A stretch of 7,567 bases of DNA, from assembly GCA_003152795.1 (NCBI GenBank), contig PMBA01000157.1, positions 4,108 through 11,674 of the forward strand, written 5' to 3'. The notes under the pieces are model-generated. The model did no database searches and was not told the DNA's origin. It was given only the letters and a program-made list of their open reading frames with translations. This document shows, piece by piece, positions 1-5,454 of this stretch. Position numbers and translations under genes: made by a program. How positions within the stretch are numbered: the first letter of the stretch is position 1; each line of letters begins with the position of its first letter. The DNA comes from Acidobacteriaceae bacterium. Its GTDB lineage: Bacteria; Acidobacteriota; Terriglobia; Terriglobales; Acidobacteriaceae.

Positions 1-51
1 TACGCTCCGACCAGCCTAAATATGTACATTATTATACGTACACATTAGTGA

Positions 52-67
52 TGTTCCACGTGGAACA
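52..67. promoter_or_regulatory. parS: parS centromere site (ParB-binding 16-bp palindrome)
   Basis: The sequence TGTTCCACGTGGAACA is a perfect 16-bp palindrome. It has the CACGTG core and TGTT/AACA flanks of chromosomal parS sites, which are highly conserved across bacteria (B. subtilis and Pseudomonas sites differ by one or two bases). ParB binds parS, spreads along the DNA using CTP, recruits SMC, and works with ParA to segregate origins. Such sites cluster near oriC. This one lies 25 bp past the glgA stop codon, outside coding sequence. No parA or parB gene is in the window. Neither strand has a T-tract after the palindrome, so a terminator is unlikely. Confidence 0.86.
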
Positions 68-91
68 CTGTACATACAAATCGGGCGCGCG

Positions 92-1597
92 CTACCCCAG
101 CACCGGCTCTTTTTTCAAGTCCGCGGCTGAGACTGCTTCCGAGCTGGCCCTGGCCTGGCGGGCGCGGTCGTAGATTTTGCCGTACTCGCGGGCGGACGCT
201 CCCCAGGAAAAGTCGCGGCTCATGCCGTTGCGCATCAGCGTCTGCCAGGACGATGGATCCTGATAGGCGAGCAGGGCTTGTTTGATGGTCGCGAGCAGGG
301 CTTCGCCGGTGTAGTCGGTGAACTTGAAGCCCGTGCCCTTGCCAGTGCGCGCGTCCCAGGGCTCGATGGTGTCGTCGAGTCCGCCGGTGGCGCGCACGAT
401 GGGAACGGTGCCGTACTTCAGGCTGTAAATCTGGTTCAAGCCGCAGGGTTCGTAGCGGGAGGGCATCAGGAACATGTCCGCGCCGGCTTCAATTTTGTGG
501 GCGATGGCATTGTCATAGGCGACCTTGACCGCGATCTTGTTGGGGAACTGCCGGTTGATCCGCTGGAACATTTCTTCGTAGGGTTTGTCGCCCGATCCGA
601 GCACGACCACGATCATTTCTTCACGCGCCAAGCGGTCCATGATCTGCGCGATCAGGTCGAAGCCTTTCTGCGCGGCGAACCGCGAAACGATGCCGATCAC
701 CGGGATCCGGGAACTGGCGTCGGGGTTGGCGAACCCGAAGGCGGTCAGCAGGTCCAGTTTGCATTTCAGTTTGCCGCTGAGATCCTGCGGCGAAAACCTG
801 GCGACGCTGAATTTATCGGTCTGCGGGCTCCACTCGTCGTAGTCCACGCCGTTCAGGATGCCGGTGACGGTGGCGGCGCGATTGCGCAGCACACCTTCCA
901 GGCCGAATCCATATTCGGTGGTCTGGATCTCCTGGCTGTATTTCTTGCTGACCGTGGTGACGAAGTCGGAGAGCACGAGCGCGCCCTTCAGAAAATTCAC
1001 CTGGCCGAAAAACTCCATTTTCGAGATGGTCAGCAGATCCCAGGGGAGCGTGAGCAGGGGCAAAGTGTCGGGTGGGAACAAGCCCTGGTATCCCATGTTG
1101 TGGATGGTGAAAACGGTGGCGACGTCGCGAAAGGCGGGATCCTCGGCGTAGAGGGTGCGCAGCATGATGGGCACGAGCGCCGACTGCCAGTCGTGGCAGT
1201 GGAAGACCTGCGGCACGCCCAGGATCTTGGAAGCTTCGAGCACCGCCCGCGAAAACAGGGCGAAGCGTTCGGCGTTGTCGGGATAGTCGCCGGCCGGACT
1301 GCCATAGAGCGCGTCGCGGTCAAAGTAGGGCGGATAATCCACGAAATAGAATCGCACTCCGGCGCTGGTTCCGGCGGTCACCACCGAGCAGAAGCGGTAC
1401 TTGTCGTCGAAGGGGATGGTGATGCTGCGGACCACGGTTTGGGGATCAGCCAGTTTGGTTTGGCGATAGCGCGGGACGTACACGCTGACCTGATGTCCCA
1501 GGGCGGCGAGTGCGCGCGGCAAGGCGCCGACGACATCGGCCAGGCCGCCAGTTTTGGAAAAGGGAACGCACTCGGATGCGGCAAAGGCGATATGCAT
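92..1597 (-). CDS. glgA: Glycogen (starch) synthase, ADP-glucose type, GT5 family
   Basis: This 501-residue protein is close to the usual GlgA length. It transfers glucose from ADP-glucose to the non-reducing end of an alpha-1,4-glucan during glycogen storage in the cytoplasm. The N-terminal GT5 domain has the ADP-glucose-binding K-x-G-G-L motif at residues 15-19, the HCHDW segment at 133-137 and FTIHNMGYQG at 163-172. The C-terminal GT-B domain has SRFAAQKG at 305-312 (Arg and Lys that bind the diphosphate), the E-x-x-G motif EPCGL at 383-387 with the catalytic-type Glu383, and TGGL at 404-407. The ATG at 1597 is preceded by AGGAGG (complement of 1608-1613), ten bases upstream, and the protein begins directly with the conserved first strand. 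It is divergent from rsmA. No other glycogen gene (glgB, glgC, glgP) is in the window. Confidence 0.97.
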   Translation of the reverse strand: MHIAFAASECVPFSKTGGLADVVGALPRALAALGHQVSVYVPRYRQTKLADPQTVVRSITIPFDDKYRFCSVVTAGTSAGVRFYFVDYPPYFDRDALYGSPAGDYPDNAERFALFSRAVLEASKILGVPQVFHCHDWQSALVPIMLRTLYAEDPAFRDVATVFTIHNMGYQGLFPPDTLPLLTLPWDLLTISKMEFFGQVNFLKGALVLSDFVTTVSKKYSQEIQTTEYGFGLEGVLRNRAATVTGILNGVDYDEWSPQTDKFSVARFSPQDLSGKLKCKLDLLTAFGFANPDASSRIPVIGIVSRFAAQKGFDLIAQIMDRLAREEMIVVVLGSGDKPYEEMFQRINRQFPNKIAVKVAYDNAIAHKIEAGADMFLMPSRYEPCGLNQIYSLKYGTVPIVRATGGLDDTIEPWDARTGKGTGFKFTDYTGEALLATIKQALLAYQDPSSWQTLMRNGMSRDFSWGASAREYGKIYDRARQARASSEAVSAADLKKEPVLG

Positions 1598-1772
1598 TGC
1601 GAACCAGCCTCCTGAGCCAGGACTCGATATGCCCCGCTCACGTTATGATGATTAGGGCAGAAACGCTGCTGGGCATTTGTAATTTTTATAATCTGTAATT
1701 TGTAATTGAAAAAAATCGTTGCGTCGCTCTTTCAATTACAAATTGCCAATTACCGATTCCACTTCAGTCTAA
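1598..1772. promoter_or_regulatory. Divergent glgA/rsmA promoter region
   Basis: This 175-bp spacer must carry the promoters of both divergent genes. A perfect TATAAT lies at 1687-1692 on the plus strand, a possible -10 box for rsmA, but I see no good TTGACA-like -35 box 16-18 bp upstream. On the minus strand, TATAAA (complement of 1686-1691) is a possible -10 box for glgA, with TTTTCA sixteen bases before it. The stretch 1676-1755 is strikingly AT-rich compared with the flanking genes and contains the inverted repeat listed separately. The exact promoter positions are inference only. Confidence 0.4.
1697..1744. repeat. Perfect 15-bp inverted repeat with TGTAATT heptamers
   Basis: The left arm at 1697-1711 (AATTTGTAATTGAAA) is the exact reverse complement of the right arm at 1730-1744, with an 18-base spacer between them. 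The unit TGTAATT occurs at 1678-1684, 1694-1700 and 1701-1707 on the plus strand. Its complement AATTACA is at 1734-1740, and a shorter AATTAC is at 1748-1753. The element sits between the start codons of two divergent genes. It could be an operator, a cruciform-forming site, or a member of a dispersed AT-rich intergenic repeat family. The sequence alone does not decide between these. Confidence 0.75.
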
Positions 1773-2645
1773 ATGCCGGAAAGAAAGAGGGTCAACGTGC
1801 CGAAGGGCGGTAGCGTACAAACGAGTTCGCGCAAGCCCAAACTGGGACAGCATTTTCTGGTGAGCGAAGCGGCGGCGGTGCGCATCGTGGAAGCGCTGGG
1901 CGACGTTTCCGAGGCCACGGTGCTGGAGATTGGCCCGGGGCGCGGGGCGATCACCGATCTGCTGGCACGGAAGGCGCGGCGGTTGATCGCGGTGGAATTG
2001 GACCGCGTCCTTTCGGCGCAGCTGCGGATGAAATTCTCCATGCAACCCAATGTTGAAATCATCGAAGGCGATATTCTGAAGATCGAACTGGATACGGTTT
2101 TCGGAGCGAAGCCGGGGAGCCTTCGCACGGGGCTGAACTTTGCGCCCGAACCAGCCCGGGTTATCGGCAACCTGCCGTACTACATTACTTCCGACATCCT
2201 GCTGCGGCTGCTGGAATATCACCGTTACTTTTCGACGATTGTCATCATGGTGCAGAAAGAAGTTGCGGACCGGCTGGCGGCTACGGCGGGAAGCCGCGAC
2301 TATGGCTTGTTTTCAGCGACGGCGCAGTTGTACGGGCGGGTCGAGCAACTTTTCACGCTTCCGCCAGGGGCGTTTTCTCCGCCGCCCAAGGTTCACTCCA
2401 GCGTGGTGCGCATCACGGTGAAGCCGCGGCTGGCGTCGCTGCGGGTTTCCGAGGCCGAGTTTATCGCCTTCCTGAAGCTCTGTTTTGGGCAGAAACGTAA
2501 AACTCTCTGGAATAATCTGAAGACGGCGTACGATGAAGATGCGCTGCGGGCCGCCATGGCTAAGAGCGGGGTGAAACCTGCGATCCGGGCGGAAGCGCTG
2601 CCGCTGGAGAAAACGGCAGCGTTGTTCCGGGCGCTGGGTTCGTGA
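1773..2645 (+). CDS. rsmA: 16S rRNA (adenine1518-N6/adenine1519-N6)-dimethyltransferase RsmA (KsgA)
   Basis: The 290-residue protein has the usual KsgA length and motif order. It uses S-adenosylmethionine to dimethylate two adjacent adenines in the 3'-terminal hairpin of 16S rRNA, a late step in 30S subunit assembly; loss of the enzyme gives kasugamycin resistance. GQHFL is at 25-29. SAM-binding motif I (EIGPGRGAIT) is at 52-61, the acidic loop ELD at 75-77 and EGD at 98-100. The catalytic motif NLPYYI is at 133-138, and the family block FSPPPKVHSSVVRI at 201-214 is followed by KRKTLWNNL at 241-249. The ATG at 1773 has no clear ribosome binding site. A GTG at 1797 has AGAGG six bases upstream and would remove eight non-conserved residues, so it may be the true start. 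The next gene in the same direction starts 181 bp downstream. Confidence 0.96.
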   Translation: MPERKRVNVPKGGSVQTSSRKPKLGQHFLVSEAAAVRIVEALGDVSEATVLEIGPGRGAITDLLARKARRLIAVELDRVLSAQLRMKFSMQPNVEIIEGDILKIELDTVFGAKPGSLRTGLNFAPEPARVIGNLPYYITSDILLRLLEYHRYFSTIVIMVQKEVADRLAATAGSRDYGLFSATAQLYGRVEQLFTLPPGAFSPPPKVHSSVVRITVKPRLASLRVSEAEFIAFLKLCFGQKRKTLWNNLKTAYDEDALRAAMAKSGVKPAIRAEALPLEKTAALFRALGS

Positions 2646-2689
2646 TGGTTGCGGGTTGAGGGAAACTGTGATTCAGGGGCCGCGGAAGG

Positions 2690-2720
2690 GCACGGGGTCT
2701 CACGGAGGGAATCGGAGACT
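2690..2720. repeat. G-rich dispersed repeat, copy 1
   Basis: This 31-base stretch, built on 'cacgg' units, aligns without gaps to 6268-6298, with 25 of 31 positions identical by hand alignment. Both copies end in a shared GGGAATCGG followed by a purine and GACT, and both are intergenic. G-rich 'cacggagg' repeats of this kind are common between genes in Acidobacteriota and other environmental bacteria, which is a recollection rather than a search result. No function is evident. Confidence 0.6.
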
Positions 2721-2780
2721 TCGGCAGAGCAAACTGGGCCACCAGCCATAATTCCTGCGGTTGGGCTTTTGCGGGCTTTC

Positions 2781-2798
2781 GCGGACAAGGGTGTCCGC
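2781..2798. repeat. Intergenic inverted repeat (7-bp stem) ahead of the MEMO gene
   Basis: GCGGACA at 2781-2787 pairs with TGTCCGC at 2792-2798 around a four-base loop. It ends 28 bases before the next start codon and 16 bases before its ribosome binding site. No T-tract follows, so it is not a canonical terminator for rsmA. It may be a repetitive extragenic hairpin or a 5'-leader structure of the downstream gene. Confidence 0.45.
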
Positions 2799-2826
2799 GC
2801 CACACGTCTTCGCGAGGAGGCCACCG

Positions 2827-3684
2827 ATGACTTTCGCTGTGCGAACTCCCGCTGTTGCCGGCAGGTTTTATCCCGACCGGGCTGAAGAATTGCTGCGGGA
2901 CATCCGGCACTACACTACGCCAGGGGAAACGGCAGCGGGGGCCGGTCGCATCGCGGCCATCGGATGCGTCGTTCCCCATGCCGGGTACATCTTCTCCGGC
3001 AGTATTGCGGGCGCGGTGTATTCGCGGCTGCGGATTCCGCAGCGCTGTGTGATTCTGTGCCCCAATCACACGGGGCAGGGACGTCCGCTGGCGGTGATGG
3101 CCAATACAACGTGGCAGACACCGCTGGGCGAGGTGGCGGCGGATGGGGAGATGGGCGCGCGGTTGCTGGGCCGTTTTCCGGCGCTCGAAGAGGATAGCGG
3201 GGCGCACCGCGCCGAACACGCCATCGAAGTCCAGCTTCCATTTCTGCAGGCGCAGCAGGCGGAATTGAAACTCGTTCCAATCGCGGTGGGGACCAGCGAT
3301 CTTGATGTGCTTCAGGGGCTGGGTGAAGCGTTGGCGGATGTGATTGCGGGTTTTCACGAGGAAGATCGCGACCAAGAGGATCGAGCGGGGAGAGTCCTGA
3401 TCATCGCCTCCAGCGACATGAACCACTACGAGTCCGAAGCGATCACTCGCGTCAAAGACCAGAAGGCGATCGAACGGGTTCTGGCGATGGATGCTCGCGG
3501 ACTGTGGCAAGTGGTGATGGACGAAGACATCAGCATGTGTGGATTCGGGCCGACAATTGTGATGCTCACGGCGGCCAAGCTGCTGGGCGCGACTGCGGCT
3601 AGTCTGGTTAAGTACGCGACTTCGGGCGAAGTGTCGGGCGACTACGAGGCGGTGGTGGGTTACGCGGGAATCATTGTGGAATAA
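2827..3684 (+). CDS. MEMO1 / AmmeMemoRadiSam system protein B family
   Basis: From the ATG at 2827 the protein is 285 residues. This start has a full AGGAGG at 2815-2820, six bases upstream, and gives the family-typical N-terminus with PAVAGRFYP at 8-16. The MEMO family has a fold related to class III extradiol dioxygenases. Human MEMO1 binds a redox metal through two histidines and a cysteine; the bacterial role is unsettled. The matching residues appear present: His51 in VPHAGY, His81 in PNHTG, Asp197 and His200 in SSDMNHY, and Cys238 in SMCGFGP. GDYEAVVGYAG at 271-281 is the usual C-terminal block. In many genomes a family member sits beside an AMMECR1-like gene and a radical-SAM gene; neither is in this window. 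No signal peptide is seen. It lies downstream of rsmA in the same direction, and a terminator follows. Confidence 0.92.
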   Translation: MTFAVRTPAVAGRFYPDRAEELLRDIRHYTTPGETAAGAGRIAAIGCVVPHAGYIFSGSIAGAVYSRLRIPQRCVILCPNHTGQGRPLAVMANTTWQTPLGEVAADGEMGARLLGRFPALEEDSGAHRAEHAIEVQLPFLQAQQAELKLVPIAVGTSDLDVLQGLGEALADVIAGFHEEDRDQEDRAGRVLIIASSDMNHYESEAITRVKDQKAIERVLAMDARGLWQVVMDEDISMCGFGPTIVMLTAAKLLGATAASLVKYATSGEVSGDYEAVVGYAGIIVE

Positions 3685-3719
3685 GAACCGCGTCGGGCAA
3701 GAAGTTGAATGTTGCAGCG

Positions 3720-3757
3720 AAAAAAAGGGCGGCCGTTTGTCGGCCGCCCCTTTCTTC
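3720..3757. terminator. Bidirectional intrinsic terminator
   Basis: GGGCGGCCG at 3727-3735 and CGGCCGCCC at 3741-3749 form a perfect 9-bp stem around a five-base loop. Seven A residues at 3720-3726 give a T7 tract on the minus strand, which suits termination of the FecR-domain gene, whose stop codon is about 40 bases upstream on that strand. On the plus strand the stem is followed by CTTTCTT, a weaker U-tract, about 42 bases after the MEMO gene. Placement between two converging genes supports two-way use. Confidence 0.9.
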
Positions 3758-3788
3758 GTAAGTAACTTCTTCGCAAGTACGTTCTGTT

Positions 3789-5126
3789 TTAGTGAGGACG
3801 CGTCGGCGGCGGCGCGGACGACCGGTGCGGAGCGCCCACGGTCGCGGCAGGAGTCCCGCCTCTGATTGAACTCGGGCCGATACCGCCAGCGGGCGCAGCC
3901 GAAACTGGCGGCGCGGTGGCTACGGTGACGGGATGAGAAGTCCTGTCCACTGTTTTCGCGAGGTGGTCGAGGTGGCGGACCGAACCGCGGGGCACGCCAA
4001 AGCTGGCGGAGCCGGGATTGATGGTGAGGCGATGGGGCGCACCGGTAGCCGGATTGGCGCCGAGGCCGAGTCCCACCATGACGGTCTTACGGCCGGTCAG
4101 GGGAGCCGTCGGCACGATCGTTCTTGAGGGCACATTCACCGCCCGCGGAAAGGCATTAAACGAATTCCAGTTGCCCGGCTGCCAAGCCCATCCGAAGGCT
4201 GGAATGAAGACCCAGTTGCCGTAATTGTAGGGCATCCAACCCCAGGGGTAGCCGGATACAAACATGTAGCCGGAACCGGGATAGAAGGCCCAGCCGCCAT
4301 CCTGGAACGGGCTCCAGTTGAGGCCGGTGAAGAAGGGCTGCCAGATGTTGCCGTAGCCGGGCATGGTCATGAAGCTGCCGTAATAATTCAGGTCGCTCAT
4401 GCCGTATCCATAGGGCGATGAAATGCTGGAGGAGCCGGCGGCGGAGGCGTAGCGGTCGTGATAGTCGGTCTGCTGGCGATCCCATGCGTCGGAGGGATCT
4501 TCTTCGTAATTCTTCGCGACTACGAAGGTCTCTTTCTTAGCGGGATCGTTGAGTTCAACGGTGGCGCTGCGCTTCTGGGCAACCTCCAATTGTCCGGAGG
4601 GCGAGGAGGCGTTGACCTGGCCTTTGAAAACGGCCACGGTGGCCTGGCTGGCGCCGTCGAGTTCCACGCGAAAATGCGCGGACCCGGACACGGTGACGGA
4701 CTCCCGGGCAAAATTCAGCAGGAAAAGGTCGCCGGGCTTGTCGCCGGCTTTTTTCGGATGAAGGTTGGCGTAGACGGTGCCGGAGAGAAGTTGCACGGTG
4801 CTCAGCTTCTGGCCATCGTCGCCGAGCGCAAGATGAGTGAAAGCCACTTCGGTGCCGGGCGCGAGACGAAGGGCGCTGCCATCCTCAAACTCCACTTCCG
4901 CGCGGCCATCTTTGCCGGTACGCAGCTTAGCGCCTTCGATTACGGGCAGGTTGAGAAACGCTTTGTCAAAGCCGTCGCCGGCGGTGCGGTCGATCTGCAC
5001 CGTGCCCTGCACTTCGCTTAAGCGAACGATGCGCGCCTTCGACTCGGCCGACGCCGAGACCACTAGAAACGCCGAGGCCAGCACGGTCCAGATTGCCAGC
5101 ATTTTTCCGAGCCTGCGGATTGCCAT
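3789..5126 (-). CDS. Secreted FecR-domain protein with Trp/Tyr/Gly-rich C-terminal region
   Basis: The 445-residue protein starts with a signal peptide: basic MAIRR, a hydrophobic stretch to about residue 23, and likely cleavage after SASA near 27. A FecR-like domain follows at about 35-170, with INxP-like NLPVIEGAKLRTGKDGRAEVEFEDGS at 59-84, LRLAPGTEVAF at 86-96 and LLSGTVYANL at 113-122. Residues 238-320 are rich in Trp, Tyr, Gly and Pro, resembling the aromatic repeats of DUF6600-type proteins. From about 400 the tail is low-complexity Pro/Ala/Thr/Ser. Classical FecR regulators are inner-membrane anti-sigma proteins; here there is no cytoplasmic anti-sigma segment and no adjacent sigma factor, so an envelope or surface role is more likely. 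The ribosome binding site GGGAG (complement of 5133-5137) is six bases before the ATG. It converges on the MEMO gene across a shared terminator. The exact function is unknown. Confidence 0.85.
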   Translation of the reverse strand: MAIRRLGKMLAIWTVLASAFLVVSASAESKARIVRLSEVQGTVQIDRTAGDGFDKAFLNLPVIEGAKLRTGKDGRAEVEFEDGSALRLAPGTEVAFTHLALGDDGQKLSTVQLLSGTVYANLHPKKAGDKPGDLFLLNFARESVTVSGSAHFRVELDGASQATVAVFKGQVNASSPSGQLEVAQKRSATVELNDPAKKETFVVAKNYEEDPSDAWDRQQTDYHDRYASAAGSSSISSPYGYGMSDLNYYGSFMTMPGYGNIWQPFFTGLNWSPFQDGGWAFYPGSGYMFVSGYPWGWMPYNYGNWVFIPAFGWAWQPGNWNSFNAFPRAVNVPSRTIVPTAPLTGRKTVMVGLGLGANPATGAPHRLTINPGSASFGVPRGSVRHLDHLAKTVDRTSHPVTVATAPPVSAAPAGGIGPSSIRGGTPAATVGAPHRSSAPPPTRPH

Positions 5127-5137
5127 TTGCTTCTCCC

Positions 5138-5153
5138 CGCCCCCGAGGGGGCG
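5138..5153 (-). promoter_or_regulatory. G/C hairpin abutting the ribosome binding site of the FecR-domain gene
   Basis: CGCCCC at 5138-5143 pairs with GGGGCG at 5148-5153, leaving four bases in the loop. On the mRNA this hairpin ends exactly where the G-rich ribosome binding site (complement of 5133-5138) begins, overlapping it by one base. It could therefore affect translation initiation. It may also be a chance product of GC-rich sequence. Confidence 0.4.
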
Positions 5154-5200
5154 TCAGATTTCGAACGACGACGGCAGCGCGGAAGCGGTGCCGTGTTATT

Positions 5201-5216
5201 GAAGACCCCGGTCTTC
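5201..5216. repeat. 7-bp-arm inverted repeat, possible operator
   Basis: GAAGACC at 5201-5207 and GGTCTTC at 5210-5216 are exact reverse complements around a central CC. A two-base centre is too tight for a good RNA hairpin with all seven pairs but suits a dimeric DNA-binding protein. It abuts the 13-bp tandem repeats, sharing base 5216, about 75 bases upstream of the FecR-domain start codon. Confidence 0.5.
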
Positions 5217-5254
5217 GCTGTCTAACCTCGCTGTCTAAACGCGCTGTCTAAACG
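5216..5254. repeat. Three tandem 13-bp repeats upstream of the FecR-domain gene
   Basis: Three head-to-tail units occupy 5216-5228, 5229-5241 and 5242-5254. The second and third are identical (CGCTGTCTAAACG), and the first is CGCTGTCTAACCT. Directly after the third unit, TTAGA at 5255-5259 forms an inverted pair with the TCTAA inside that unit. Exact short tandem iteration in a promoter-proximal spacer suggests an iteron-like regulator binding array or a slippage-prone repeat. Confidence 0.7.
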
Positions 5255-5305
5255 TTAGAACCTTTGCCAGGTGCGCGAGTTGCCAGCCAAAGCCGCGCGC
5301 CATAT

Positions 5306-5338
5306 TTAAGCGCAAGATATTAGCAAGATAGCACTTAA
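5306..5338. repeat. GCAAGATA direct repeats inside an inverted repeat
   Basis: GCAAGATA occurs at 5312-5319 and 5323-5330, an 11-bp period close to one helical turn. The outer arms TTAAGCGC (5306-5313) and GCACTTAA (5331-5338) are reverse complements at seven of eight positions. The element is AT-rich within a GC-rich spacer, about 180 bases upstream of the FecR-domain start, and could be a regulator site or part of a promoter. Confidence 0.45.
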
Positions 5339-5454
5339 TGTCTGCTGGTCTTCTGTCGTCTTCGGCTGCCATGAGTTTGCGAGGGGAGGGCGTTTAAGTC
5401 AAGCGGATTCTGGCTGGAGTGACGCATGCTGCGAAGACCGGTGCTTATCGACAA

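Larger units (their letters stand above)
5127..5454. promoter_or_regulatory. Structured upstream region of the FecR-domain gene
   Basis: This 328-bp spacer has no convincing gene. It is the leader of the minus-strand FecR-domain gene and the trailer of the lipoprotein gene. It holds a hairpin at 5138-5153, an inverted repeat at 5201-5216, a 13-bp tandem triplicate at 5216-5254, and paired direct repeats inside an inverted repeat at 5306-5338. I found no clear -35/-10 pair and no intrinsic terminator for the lipoprotein gene. Short open frames over 5419-5727 are shadows of the lipoprotein gene. Confidence 0.5.

Noticed and set aside
52..67. The palindrome as a glgA terminator or LexA/SOS box
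   Set aside because: No T-tract follows on either strand, and the half-sites read GTTC outward-in, with a CACGTG core, rather than GAAC-N4-GTTC. The parS match is complete.
278..1615. Long plus-strand open frame (445 codons) opposite glgA
   Set aside because: It lies almost entirely antisense to a well-conserved glgA. Its translation is Gly/Val/Glu/His-rich without domain motifs, as expected for a mirror frame in GC-rich DNA.
2761..2826. Upstream TTG start for the MEMO gene (22 extra residues)
   Set aside because: The ATG at 2827 has a perfect AGGAGG six bases upstream and gives the family-typical N-terminus. The extension is encoded by the intergenic hairpin repeat.
2560..3510. Minus-strand open frame (316 codons) spanning the rsmA end, the spacer and the MEMO gene
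   Set aside because: It is antisense to two clear genes, its translation is rich in Arg, Pro, His and Gln, and it crosses the intergenic repeats. It has no ribosome binding site or motif.
5216..5254. CRISPR-like short tandem repeats
   Set aside because: The 13-bp units are directly adjacent with no spacers, there are only three, and no cas genes are present.
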